From Skermanella pratensis (GTDB lineage Bacteria; Pseudomonadota; Alphaproteobacteria; Azospirillales; Azospirillaceae), in contig NZ_CP030265.1 of NCBI RefSeq assembly GCF_008843145.1, positions 3,402,501-3,466,500 on the forward strand: a stretch of 64,000 bases of DNA, written 5' to 3'. The position numbers and the translations under genes were made by a program. The notes beneath the pieces are model-generated. The model did not search any database. It was not told the DNA's origin and saw only the letters and a list, made by a program, of their open reading frames with translations. Each line of letters starts with the position of its first letter. Position 1 is the stretch's first letter. Positions 1 to 8,283 of this stretch are shown here, one piece after another.

Positions 1-1591
1 TCGGAATCTCGGTGGTTCCCTTCAAGGCCGACAGTTCGGCGTCGAGCTGGCTGAGCTGCGTCCGCAACTCCTCGGCTTTCTCCCGCGCCCGCGTCGAGCG
101 CGCTTCGAGATCGGCGAACTCCTTCTCGAATCGGGTGACTGTGCTGTCGTCCGGCACCTTGGCCTGGAGCAGGGCGCCGAGCGATCCCTGCCACAGGGGC
201 AAGCTCGCGACCTGGGCAGCGATCCGCTCCTTGAGGCGGCCAAGCCGGGCCTGCCCCTCGGCGAGGGTCTGTTCCAGGGTTCCGCGCGCCTTCACCTCGG
301 CGATGGCGGCAGTCAGGACGGCGGCGTCGGCGGGCGTGCCGATGGCTTCGAGCTGAGCCTCCAGCCGGGCCGCCTCGACCCTGCTTCCGGCGAGCTGGTC
401 GGCGGCCGCATCGGACCGGGCGCGCAGCCTGCCCTCCTCCGCGATGAGGGCGCGGACATCGGCAAGGACGGACTTGGGAGGGATCGCTTCCGCCGCCCGC
501 TCGACCGGCAGGGGCGAGCCGAGCCGCCTCAGCAGGTCGGCGGCCTGGTCGCGCAGCTGACGCAGCTCGCTCTCGCGCTTGGGCAGATCGGCGCGCTGGT
601 CGCGGATCGCACCCCGCTGCTCGTGCAGGGCCTCGATCCCGGGACCGCTCGCCAGCATGGCCTCGGGAACGGTAAGGCCGTCCAGCTCCTCGGCCAGCTT
701 GGCGGCGACGGCGCCGCAGCGTTCCACGTCGCGGGATGCCTCGTCGCGTTGGCGAAGGGCGGCCTGCCGCCGGTCGGCCGCGTCCTCCGCCAGCACCAGG
801 GCATCGGCCAGGGTGCCCAGGCAGTCCTCCAGCTCCGCGATCTGGCTGACCAGATGGCGGGTGCGGCGGATGCGCTCCGCCTTGGCGCGGGCGGATTGCA
901 GATGGTTCAGACGTTCCCGGCACTCCCGGATTCTCGCCTCGGCGGCCTCGGCGTCGGCTTGGACCTGGCGCCACTCGTCGCCGCTGACCACGGCCTCGCG
1001 CAGCCGTTTGCGCGCGTCGGCGTGGCGGTCCAGCGCCTGGTAGAACGGCTTCGACGCGACCCGGCGGGACGAGAACAGGGCGTTCGCCTCCGCGTCCAGT
1101 TCGGCCAGCACCTGGGAGATGCCCATCACCCCGGCGCCCGCCCCGAACAGGCTCTGCCCGACATCGCCGCGGGCGGCCAGGATGTCCTCGCCGCCCCGGC
1201 GCAGCCGGTTGTGGTCCAGCCCGAACATGCCTTCGAAGAAGTCGCGGTCGATCGGGCCCAGGAACGCGGCCAGGGCGGTATCGGGAAGCGTGCCCGATCC
1301 GTTGGCGTCCAGCAGGGTGTTCTGCCGGCCCTTGCGCCGCTGGAAGGCCAGCCGCCTGCCGTCCGCCGCCTCGATCTCCGCGGTCAGGCGCAGGTCGGCG
1401 TAATCATGCTTGAAGTTGTAGGGCGAGCGCGTCTCGATCCCGAAGAACAGGTCGCTCAGCGCCCGGAGCGTCGTCGTCTTCCCAGCCTCGTTGTTGCCGC
1501 AGACGATATGGAAGTCCGGCCGGGTGCCGAGATCGATCCCGCCGTCCGTGAAATGACCGAAACGGTCGAGGCCCAGGCGGATCAGTCTCAT
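1..1591 (-). CDS. YhaN-like SMC/Rad50-type ATPase (3' part missing)
   Basis: Only the N-terminal ~530 residues are in the window; the frame is open to base 1. The N terminus carries a Walker A motif GNNEAGKT at residues 32-39, inside the ABC/SMC head signature CGNNEAGKTTTLRAL, followed by a long Ala/Glu/Arg-rich segment typical of coiled coil. This is the YhaN/AAA_27 family, an SbcC/Rad50-like ATPase that pairs with the YhaO nuclease. The ATG at 1591 overlaps the TGA of the metallophosphoesterase gene by 4 bases (ATGA), so the two are translationally coupled. An SbcC-type function in DNA end processing is inferred from the partner; the exact substrate is unknown. Confidence 0.85.
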   Translation of the reverse strand, partial: MRLIRLGLDRFGHFTDGGIDLGTRPDFHIVCGNNEAGKTTTLRALSDLFFGIETRSPYNFKHDYADLRLTAEIEAADGRRLAFQRRKGRQNTLLDANGSGTLPDTALAAFLGPIDRDFFEGMFGLDHNRLRRGGEDILAARGDVGQSLFGAGAGVMGISQVLAELDAEANALFSSRRVASKPFYQALDRHADARKRLREAVVSGDEWRQVQADAEAAEARIRECRERLNHLQSARAKAERIRRTRHLVSQIAELEDCLGTLADALVLAEDAADRRQAALRQRDEASRDVERCGAVAAKLAEELDGLTVPEAMLASGPGIEALHEQRGAIRDQRADLPKRESELRQLRDQAADLLRRLGSPLPVERAAEAIPPKSVLADVRALIAEEGRLRARSDAAADQLAGSRVEAARLEAQLEAIGTPADAAVLTAAIAEVKARGTLEQTLAEGQARLGRLKERIAAQVASLPLWQGSLGALLQAKVPDDSTVTRFEKEFADLEARSTRAREKAEELRTQLSQLDAELSALKGTTEIP

Positions 1592-2853
1592 CGGTCGAGC
1601 TCCCGGTCGAGCAGGCGTGACAATACGATCGCCCTGGCGTCGGCGATCAGGGCGGCGGGGTCCTTCAACCCGGCGAGTTCCTCGCCCTGGTCATGCTGGC
1701 GGTCCAGTTCGCGCGGCATCTTGCCCATCAGCTCGTCCAGCTCGGATCGGATGGTCGCCTGAAGCTCCGGATCGGCCGTGAGGCTGTCGAGGGAGCGCAG
1801 CAGGCTGCCGACCGCGTCCTGGCGCAGGCTGAGGGTGACGAGGTCGCGCATCGGCCGGGTGGCGCCGATGATCTTCTCGATCCAGACCGCGTCGGCCCCC
1901 AGGTCGAGCGCCACCGCCCGCACCTCCGCCATGAAGGAATCCTGCCGGGACAGCAGCCCGCCATGAAGCGGGGTGGCACCGGTCAGCCGCAGCCGGGCGG
2001 CCAGCGGCCGGCCCTCGCACCCGCCGGCCGCCGCTTCGAGCGCGCCGCGGACCCGGGCCAGCGCCTCGCCGGGCGATTCGCAGCCGGTCAGGTCGGCATC
2101 GACCAGGGCCCAGCGGAGCACGTCGACCGGGCGGTGGTCGAGCCGGGTCACATGACCGTCCTCGACGGTGACCATCATGCAGCCCTTGGCGCCGGTTTCC
2201 CGGATGTTGCGCCCCTGGAGGTTGCCCGGAAAGACGATGTAAGGGTGCTCGTTCAGGATTTCGCGGGTATGGACATGACCAAGCGCCCAGTAGTCGTAGC
2301 CGTGGCGGGCGAGGTCGGCGGGATCGCACGGCGCGTAGCCGGCATGGCCCTCGCGCCCGTCAGCCGAGGTGTGCAGCAGGCCTATGTTGAAGTGTCCCGG
2401 CACCGGCGGCTTGTACCCGGCCGCCAGGTTGTCGACCACCTCCCGCTGCTTGAAGCTCTGTCCGTGCAGGGCGACCTTCAGGGCGGGAAGCAGGTGCGTT
2501 TCCGGCTTGCGGGAGGAGAAGACGGTGACGTTCTCCGGCAGCGGCAGCTTGCGGGTGATCTGGCTTTCGGCGTCGTGGTTGCCGTGGATCAGAAAGACGG
2601 GGATGCCGGCCTGACGCAGGCGCGACATCTGCTGGACGAAGAACAGGCCGGTATTGAAATCGCGCCAGTCGCCGTCATACAGGTCGCCGGCGATCACCAC
2701 GAAATCGACCGCCTCCTCCTGCGCCAAGTCGACCATCGCCTGGAAGGCTCGGCGGGTGGCGCCCCGCAGCAAATCGACCGGCGCGCCGTCGTAGGCGGCC
2801 AGTCCGACCAGCGGGCTGTCGAGATGGATATCGGCGGCGTGGATGAACTTCAT
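1588..2853 (-). CDS. YhaO/SbcD-like metallophosphoesterase (DNA repair exonuclease family)
   Basis: This 421-residue protein starts MKFIHAADIHLDS, with metal ligands Asp8 and His10. It continues with GDLYDGD at 56-62, GNHD at 91-94 and GHVH at 191-194, the full calcineurin-type dimetal phosphoesterase set found in SbcD and Mre11. The C-terminal third is the variable capping domain seen in the YhaO family. It is the first gene of a two-gene unit with the SMC-like ATPase downstream (4-base overlap). By family it should be a DNA exo/endonuclease working with that ATPase; no direct evidence of specificity is visible. YhaO is a better fit than SbcD because of the YhaN-like partner. Confidence 0.88.
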   Translation of the reverse strand: MKFIHAADIHLDSPLVGLAAYDGAPVDLLRGATRRAFQAMVDLAQEEAVDFVVIAGDLYDGDWRDFNTGLFFVQQMSRLRQAGIPVFLIHGNHDAESQITRKLPLPENVTVFSSRKPETHLLPALKVALHGQSFKQREVVDNLAAGYKPPVPGHFNIGLLHTSADGREGHAGYAPCDPADLARHGYDYWALGHVHTREILNEHPYIVFPGNLQGRNIRETGAKGCMMVTVEDGHVTRLDHRPVDVLRWALVDADLTGCESPGEALARVRGALEAAAGGCEGRPLAARLRLTGATPLHGGLLSRQDSFMAEVRAVALDLGADAVWIEKIIGATRPMRDLVTLSLRQDAVGSLLRSLDSLTADPELQATIRSELDELMGKMPRELDRQHDQGEELAGLKDPAALIADARAIVLSRLLDRELDR

Positions 2854-2941
2854 GGCTGCCTCGGACCCTGCTCAATACGACAGGTAGTATCCCGAACAGC
2901 CGAAAGACGCAAGAGGTTGGGGTTCTTTGGCCGCAGATGAA

Positions 2942-2984
2942 CGCTGATGGACACGGATACCGGAGTAATCCGCGTCCATCAGCG
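2942..2984. repeat. extragenic inverted repeat downstream of meaA
   Basis: Two 17-base arms (2942-2958 and 2968-2984) are complementary except for one position and are separated by 9 bases. The arms begin CGCTGATGGAC. The element lies in the 144-base gap between the end of meaA and the start of the yhaO-like gene, which are transcribed in the same direction. It could fold as a hairpin and act as a weak terminator for meaA, but there is no T-tract. The words resemble a GCAGATGAACGCTGATG-type extragenic repeat seen in several bacterial genomes (recalled, not checked). Confidence 0.6.
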
Positions 2985-2997
2985 GCCGAATACGATG

Positions 2998-4979
2998 CTA
3001 TGCGGCCTGTTCCCCCCGTTCGTCCACCAAGCTGACGATGTCGTCCATGATGGCGGTCAGGTCGTAGTCCTTGGGGTGTAGACGCGGGCCACGCCGGCGG
3101 CCTTCAGGGTCCGCTCGTCCTCCGGCGGGATGATGCCGCCGACGACGACGGGGATCTCGCCCAGGCCCAGGCGGCGCATCCGGTCGAGCACGTCGGTCAC
3201 CAGGGCCACGTGGCTGCCGGACAGGATCGACAGGCCGACGACATGAACCCCTTCCTCCAGGGCGGCGTTGACGATCTGCGCCGGGGTCAGGCGGATGCCC
3301 TCGTAGACCACTTCCATGCCGGCATCGCGGGCGCGCACCGCGATCTGCTCCGCCCCGTTGGAATGGCCGTCCAGTCCCGGCTTGCCGACCAGCATCTTGA
3401 TCCGCCGGCCGAGCCGTTCCGACACCTGGGTGACCCGCTCGCGCACGGTGGCCGAGCTGTCGGCGCCGCCGGCGCTGGCCGCCTTGCCGACACCCGTGGG
3501 GGCGCGGTACTCGCCGAACACGCCGCGCAGCACGGCGGACCACTCGCCGGTGGTGACGCCGGCATGGGCGCAGCGGATGCTGGGCTCCATGATGTTGCGC
3601 CCGTCGCGGGCGGCTTCGCCCAGGTCGGCCAGGGCCGCTTCGACGTCGGCCGGGTTGCGGGCGGCGCGCCAGGCTTCGAGGCGGGCGAGCTGATCCGCCT
3701 CCGCTTGGGGATCGACGGCCAGGAAGCCGCCGTCATCGCCGGCGGTCAGCGGCGACGGCGCTGATTCGGTGAACTTGTTGACGCCGACCACGATCTGCTC
3801 GCCGGCCTCGATCGCCGCAAGGCGCCGGGTGTTCGACTCGACCAGCCGCTGCTTCATGTAGGACGACTCGACGGCGGCGATGGCGCCACCCATGGAGTCG
3901 ATCCGGGCCAGCTCGTCCAGCGCCTCGGCCATCAGCTCCTCGACCTTGGAGTCGATGACGTGGCTGCCGTTGAACAGGTCGCCGTATTCCAGCAGGTCGG
4001 TCTCGAACGCGACGATCTGCTGGAGGCGCAGGCTCCACTGCTGGTCCCACGGCCGCGGCAGGCCCAGCGCCTCGTTCCAGGCGGGAAGCTGGACCGCGCG
4101 GGCGCGGGCGTCCTTGGACAGGACGACGGCCAGCATCTCGATCAGGATGCGGTAGACGTTGTTCTCCGGCTGCGGCTCGGTCAGTCCCAGGCTGTTGACC
4201 TGGACGCCGTAGCGGAAGCGGCGGAACTGCTGGTCTTCAATGCCGTAGCGGTCGCGGGTGATCTGGTCCCACAGGTAGGTGAACGCCCGCATCTTGCACA
4301 GCTCGGTGATGAACCGGATGCCGGCGTTGACGAAGAAGCTGATTCGCCCGACCACCTGGGGAAAGTCCTCCGCCGGGACCTGCCCCGACGCCTTGACGGC
4401 GTCGAGCACCGCGCAGGCGGTCGCGAGCGCGAAGGCCAGCTCCTGCACCGGCGTCGCCCCCGCCTCCTGCAGGTGGTAGGAGCAGACGTTCATCGGGTTC
4501 CACTTCGGCACTTCACGGTAGGTGAAGGCGATCATGTCCGTGGTCAGCCGCATGGACGGCTCGGGCGGGAAGATGTAGGTGCCGCGGCTGAGATATTCCT
4601 TGATGATGTCGTTCTGGGTCGTCCCGGCGAGCTGCGCCCGGCCGGCGCCCTGCTGCTCCGCGGCGGCGATGTAGAGCGCCAGCAGCCACGGCGCCGTCGC
4701 GTTGATCGTCATGGACGTGTTCATCTCGCCCAGCGGGATGCCGTCGAACAGCGTCCTCATGTCGCCGAGATGGCAGACCGGAACGCCGACCTTGCCGACT
4801 TCGCCCCTGGCCAGCGGATGGTCGCTGTCGTAGCCGGTCTGGGTCGGCAGGTCGAAGGCGACGGAAAGGCCGGTCTGTCCCCGCTTCAGGTTCGTCCGGT
4901 ACAGCGCATTGGAGGCGGCGGCGGTCGAATGGCCGGAATAGGTCCGGATCAGCCAGGGCTTGTCGCGATGTCCACTCAT
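2998..4979 (-). pseudogene. meaA: ethylmalonyl-CoA mutase MeaA/Ecm, interrupted by a -1 frameshift near its C terminus
   Basis: The AdoCbl-dependent mutase converts ethylmalonyl-CoA to methylsuccinyl-CoA in the ethylmalonyl-CoA pathway. The frame from ATG 4979 encodes a methylmalonyl-CoA-mutase-type barrel (KRGQTGLSVAFDLPTQTGYD, NDIIKEYLSRGTY) followed by a C-terminal B12-binding domain with DGHSNG (DxHxxG, Asp ~537, His ~539). At the G-run 3073-3076 on the plus strand (CCCC in the gene) the frame shifts: as read it ends RVYTPRTTT and stops at 3057. Adding one base restores VYTPKDYDLTAIMDDIV through to a stop at 2998, giving about 660 residues, normal for the family. Everything upstream of the slip is well conserved, so a missing base in the sequence is the likely cause. 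It is divergent from ccr, its pathway partner. Confidence 0.88.
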
Positions 4980-5376
4980 TACGGCGCTTTCCCCTTCGCA
5001 CGATTCATGTGATCCCGGTCACCCCCAGCCGGCGGGCGACTTATCTCCGCTAACATCGGCGGCCGCGAGCCCGCAAGCGGCACGATCCCATCCGATGGAA
5101 CACCATCCCGTGGAGCCATCCCATGCCGCGGGTGCGAACGTCCTTTTTCCAACCGATAGTGCTTTCGACTGATTGTTTCAGTGACCAGGTGACCGGTGAA
5201 ACAATTTACCGTATTGTGCGTTGCATCGGAAGGATCATCCTGTTTAGACTGCGCAAACTCTACGATCCATAGGGTTTTAAGCTTCAGGGCGTCTCGACAT
5301 CGACGCATATGCAGCGAAGTTCGATACGGCCGTATCGGGGTATCCTGCGGCAGAAAAAGGTTTTGAGGAACAAGGC
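4980..5376. promoter_or_regulatory. divergent control region between meaA and ccr
   Basis: This 397-base gap has no convincing coding frame and is less GC-rich than its surroundings. It must hold the promoters of both meaA (leftward) and ccr (rightward). Its clearest element is the inverted repeat at 5172-5205, described separately. Downstream of it are AT-richer words such as TTTACCGTATTG (from 5206) and CTGTTTAGACT (from 5239), but I cannot fix -10/-35 hexamers with confidence. A purine-rich stretch (GAGGAACAAGGC) precedes the ccr ATG. Confidence 0.6.
5172..5205. promoter_or_regulatory. candidate operator: 9-bp inverted repeat ATTGTTTCA / TGAAACAAT
   Basis: The arms ATTGTTTCA (5172-5180) and TGAAACAAT (5197-5205) are perfectly complementary across a 16-base spacer. 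The spacer itself contains GTGACC twice (5181-5186 and 5189-5194). The site lies between the divergent genes meaA and ccr. A half-site with the same core and flank, ATTGTTTCA followed by TTGAC, occurs at 8199-8212 upstream of mcd, the next pathway gene. I infer a binding site for a transcription factor controlling the ethylmalonyl-CoA pathway; the factor is not in the window. Confidence 0.55.
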
Positions 5377-6660
5377 ATGACCGAGGCAGCGAACGTCATC
5401 ACCCGCCCGGCCGGTCCGGCGGTCAAGGACCTCTACGACGTGGGCGAGATCCCGCCGCTGGGCCATGTGCCGGCGAAGATGCACGCCTGGGCGATCCGTC
5501 GGGAGCGTCACGGCGAGCCCGAGAAGGCCATGCAGCTCGAAGTCGTCGCGACTCCGGAGATCGGACAGGACGAGGTCCTAGTCATGGTCATGGCGGCCGG
5601 CGTCAACTACAACGGCATCTGGGCCGGCCTGGGCAAGCCCATCTCGCCGTTCGACGTGCACAAGGCCGAGTACCACATCGCCGGTTCCGACGCGTCGGGG
5701 ATCGTCTGGGCCGTCGGCAGCAAGGTCAAGCGGTTCAAGATCGGCGACGAGGTCGTGGTCCACTGCAACCAGGACGATGGCGACGACGAGGAGTGCAACG
5801 GCGGCGACCCGATGTTCTCGACCTCCCAGCGGATCTGGGGCTACGAGACTCCGGACGGCTCCTTCGCCCAGTTCTGCCGCGTGCAGGCCCGCCAGCTGAT
5901 GGCCCGGCCGAAGCACCTGACCTGGGAAGAGAGCGCCTGCTACACGCTGACCCTGGCGACCGCCTACCGCATGCTGTTCGGCCACCGCCCGCACATCCTG
6001 CGGCCGGGCCACAACGTGCTGGTCTGGGGCGCCTCGGGCGGCCTCGGCTCCATGGCGATCCAGCTGATCGCCACGGCCGGCGCCAACGCGATCGGCGTGA
6101 TCTCGGACGAGACCAAGCGCGACTTCGTGCTGTCGCTCGGTGCCAAGGGCGTGCTGAACCGCAAGGACTTCGACTGCTGGGGCCAGCTTCCGGACGTGGA
6201 CGACAGCGCCGCCTATGCCGAGTACATGAAGCGGGTGCGCCCCTTCGGCAAGGCGATCTGGGACATCACCGGCAAGGGCAACGACGTCGACTTCGTGTTC
6301 GAGCATCCGGGCGAGCAGACCTTCCCGGTCTCCTGCTTCGTGGTCAAGCGCGGCGGAATGGTCGTGTTCTGCGCCGGCACGTCGGGCTTCAACCTGACCT
6401 TCGACGCCCGCTTCGTGTGGATGCGCCAGAAGCGCATCCAGGGCAGCCACTTCGCCAACCTGCTGCAGGCCAGCCAGGCCAACCAACTGGTGATCGAGCG
6501 GCGCCTGGACCCCTGCATGTCGGAAGTCTTCTCGTGGGAGGACATCCCCCGCGCCCACACCAAGATGCTCCGCAACGAGCACAAGCCGGGCAACATGGCC
6601 GTGCTGGTGAACGCGCGGACGCCGGGCCTGCGGACCCTGGAGGACGTGTCGGAGGCGTAG
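5377..6660 (+). CDS. ccrA: crotonyl-CoA carboxylase/reductase
   Basis: The enzyme carboxylates and reduces crotonyl-CoA with NADPH and CO2 to (2S)-ethylmalonyl-CoA, the defining step of the ethylmalonyl-CoA pathway. The 427-residue protein is an MDR-family reductase: a GroES-like N-terminal half with the NYNGIWAG segment (Asn77-Asn79) used by CCRs for substrate and CO2 positioning, a Rossmann glycine motif GASGGLG at 218-224, and the family words HCNQDDG, RIWGYETPDGSFAQF and GSHFAN. Length and N terminus match known CCRs, which carry about 35 extra residues compared with simple enoyl reductases. It is divergent from meaA, and mcd follows two genes downstream. Confidence 0.96.
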   Translation: MTEAANVITRPAGPAVKDLYDVGEIPPLGHVPAKMHAWAIRRERHGEPEKAMQLEVVATPEIGQDEVLVMVMAAGVNYNGIWAGLGKPISPFDVHKAEYHIAGSDASGIVWAVGSKVKRFKIGDEVVVHCNQDDGDDEECNGGDPMFSTSQRIWGYETPDGSFAQFCRVQARQLMARPKHLTWEESACYTLTLATAYRMLFGHRPHILRPGHNVLVWGASGGLGSMAIQLIATAGANAIGVISDETKRDFVLSLGAKGVLNRKDFDCWGQLPDVDDSAAYAEYMKRVRPFGKAIWDITGKGNDVDFVFEHPGEQTFPVSCFVVKRGGMVVFCAGTSGFNLTFDARFVWMRQKRIQGSHFANLLQASQANQLVIERRLDPCMSEVFSWEDIPRAHTKMLRNEHKPGNMAVLVNARTPGLRTLEDVSEA

Positions 6661-6682
6661 GGGCGCCCAGGCCTCTGTTCCG

Positions 6683-6713
6683 AAGCCGCCGGGGACGACC
6701 TCCCCGGCGGCTT
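6683..6713. terminator. GC-rich hairpin between convergent ccr and bgl
   Basis: Perfect 12-base arms (6683-6694 and 6702-6713) surround a 7-base loop. The hairpin sits 22 bases after the ccr stop and 4 bases beyond the stop of the oppositely oriented glucosidase gene, so it could end transcription from both sides. There is no clear T-run on either side, so efficiency is uncertain. Confidence 0.6.
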
Positions 6714-6717
6714 GAGT

Positions 6718-8172
6718 TCAGAGAGGCACCTCGTTCGCCTTCGCCACGTCGCCGTACCAGTAGTAGCTGGCCTTCGGGCGGCGTTCCATCGTCTCCCGGT
6801 CGACCTGTACCAGGCCGAAATGCTGGGTGTAGCCGTAACCCCATTCGAAGTTGTCGAGCAGGGTCCAGACGAAATATCCCCGCAGGTCCGCGCCGTCCCG
6901 GATCGCGCGGTGGCAGGCCAGCAGGTGGTCGCGGATGAAGAAGATCCGGGCGCCGTCCTCGGCCTTGCCGCTCGGCCCGACCCAGTCGCCATAGGACGCG
7001 CCGTTCTCCGTCACATAGACCGGCGGGTTGCCGTAGCGGTCGCGGAACTCTATCAGCTGCTCGTAGAGGCCGTCCGGCTCGATCGGCCAGCCCATGTCGG
7101 TGTGCTTCGTCCCTTCCGGCGACGGGCCGAAATTGGTGCCGAACAAGCCGCCGGGATCGACCACCTGATGCATTCGACTATAGTAGTTGAGTCCCAGGAA
7201 ATCGACCGGCTGGCGGATCGTCTCCATGTCGCCCGGCTTGATCAGCGGCTTGAAGTCGGCGATCAGGCTGTCGGGGTACTCGCCCTTGAACAGCGGGTCG
7301 AGGCAGGCGCGGTTCCAGACCGCGTCCCACTGCGCCGCCGCATGGCGGTTGGAGTCGGAGCCGGCAGCCGGCTTGACCGGCTGGACGCTGAGCACGGTGC
7401 CGAGTTGCCAGTCCTTGCCGCCGGCGGCGCGCAGGACGGCAAGCGCCCTGCCCTGCGCGAGGTTCTGGTGGTGGATCGCGGCGCAATAGCTGGCGCGTCC
7501 CCGCAGGTCGGGAGCGTGGCCGCCGAGGCCGTGGCCGAAGATCGCGACCACCGAAGGCTCGTTCAGCATGACCCAATGCTTGGCCCGGTCGCCGATCCGG
7601 CCGGCGACGATCAGGGCATAGTCGGCGAACCAGGACGCTATGTCGCGGTTGCCCCAGCCGCCCCGGTCCTGGAGCGCCTGGGGGAGGTCCCAGTGATAGA
7701 GGCACGGCCAAGGCTCGATCCCGCGCCGGAGCAGCGCGTCGGTGAGGCGGTCGTAGAAGTCCAGGCCTTTGGCGTTCGCCGGGCCGGTGCCGGTCGGCTG
7801 GATGCGCGGCCAGGCGACGGAGAACCGGTATGCCTTCAGCCCCGCGTCGGCCATCAGGGCGACGTCTTCGAGGTAGCGGTTGTAGTGGTCGGCAGCGACG
7901 TCTCCGGTATCGCTGTTGATGACCTTGCCCGGCGTGCGGCTGAACGTGTCCCACACGCTGGGGCCGCGGCCATCGGCGTCGGCCGCTCCCTCGATCTGGT
8001 AGGAGGAGGTTGACGTGCCCCACACGAACCCGTCAGGAAACCGGACCGCCTGTCGGGCTGCCGCGGGAACACTTCCGGAGACGATATCGGCACCGGCCAG
8101 CGCGGCCCCCGCCGCAACCCCCAGGAACTCCCGGCGACCAAGAGTTACACCCGCACCCTCTTTCGCGAACAT
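6718..8172 (-). CDS. GH1 family beta-glucosidase with a Tat signal
   Basis: The protein has 484 residues. It begins with a twin-arginine signal (GRREFLGVAAGAALAGA, Arg13-Arg14), so it is probably exported folded. The catalytic part is a complete glycoside hydrolase family 1 barrel: N-terminal signature FPDGFVWGTSTSSYQIEGA, acid/base Glu205 in MLNEP, and nucleophile Glu389 in VTENG. It should release glucose or related sugars from beta-linked glycosides; the true substrate is unknown. I chose ATG 8172 because it directly precedes the Tat motif; an upstream ATG at 8208 would add 12 residues. It is a metabolic outlier inside an acyl-CoA cluster and is divergent from mcd. Confidence 0.93.
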   Translation of the reverse strand: MFAKEGAGVTLGRREFLGVAAGAALAGADIVSGSVPAAARQAVRFPDGFVWGTSTSSYQIEGAADADGRGPSVWDTFSRTPGKVINSDTGDVAADHYNRYLEDVALMADAGLKAYRFSVAWPRIQPTGTGPANAKGLDFYDRLTDALLRRGIEPWPCLYHWDLPQALQDRGGWGNRDIASWFADYALIVAGRIGDRAKHWVMLNEPSVVAIFGHGLGGHAPDLRGRASYCAAIHHQNLAQGRALAVLRAAGGKDWQLGTVLSVQPVKPAAGSDSNRHAAAQWDAVWNRACLDPLFKGEYPDSLIADFKPLIKPGDMETIRQPVDFLGLNYYSRMHQVVDPGGLFGTNFGPSPEGTKHTDMGWPIEPDGLYEQLIEFRDRYGNPPVYVTENGASYGDWVGPSGKAEDGARIFFIRDHLLACHRAIRDGADLRGYFVWTLLDNFEWGYGYTQHFGLVQVDRETMERRPKASYYWYGDVAKANEVPL

Positions 8173-8198
8173 TGCTTGGCAGCCTCTCGGATCGTTCC

Positions 8199-8236
8199 AT
8201 TGTTTCATTGACGCAGTGCACACCATCCCGCATTTT
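8199..8236 (+). promoter_or_regulatory. candidate mcd promoter with ATTGTTTCA half-site
   Basis: ATTGTTTCA at 8199-8207 matches the arm of the inverted repeat between meaA and ccr, including the following TGAC. It overlaps a possible -35 TTGACG (8208-8213), which has a 17-base spacer to CATTTT (8231-8236). The -10 match is weak. The CGCAGTGCAC word (8212-8221) lies in the spacer and recurs upstream of etfB. Placement suggests control of mcd by the same factor as ccr/meaA. Confidence 0.4.
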
Positions 8237-8283
8237 GCAGAACAACACGCAGCCCGGCCTGCATTTAGTACACGGAGCCCATT

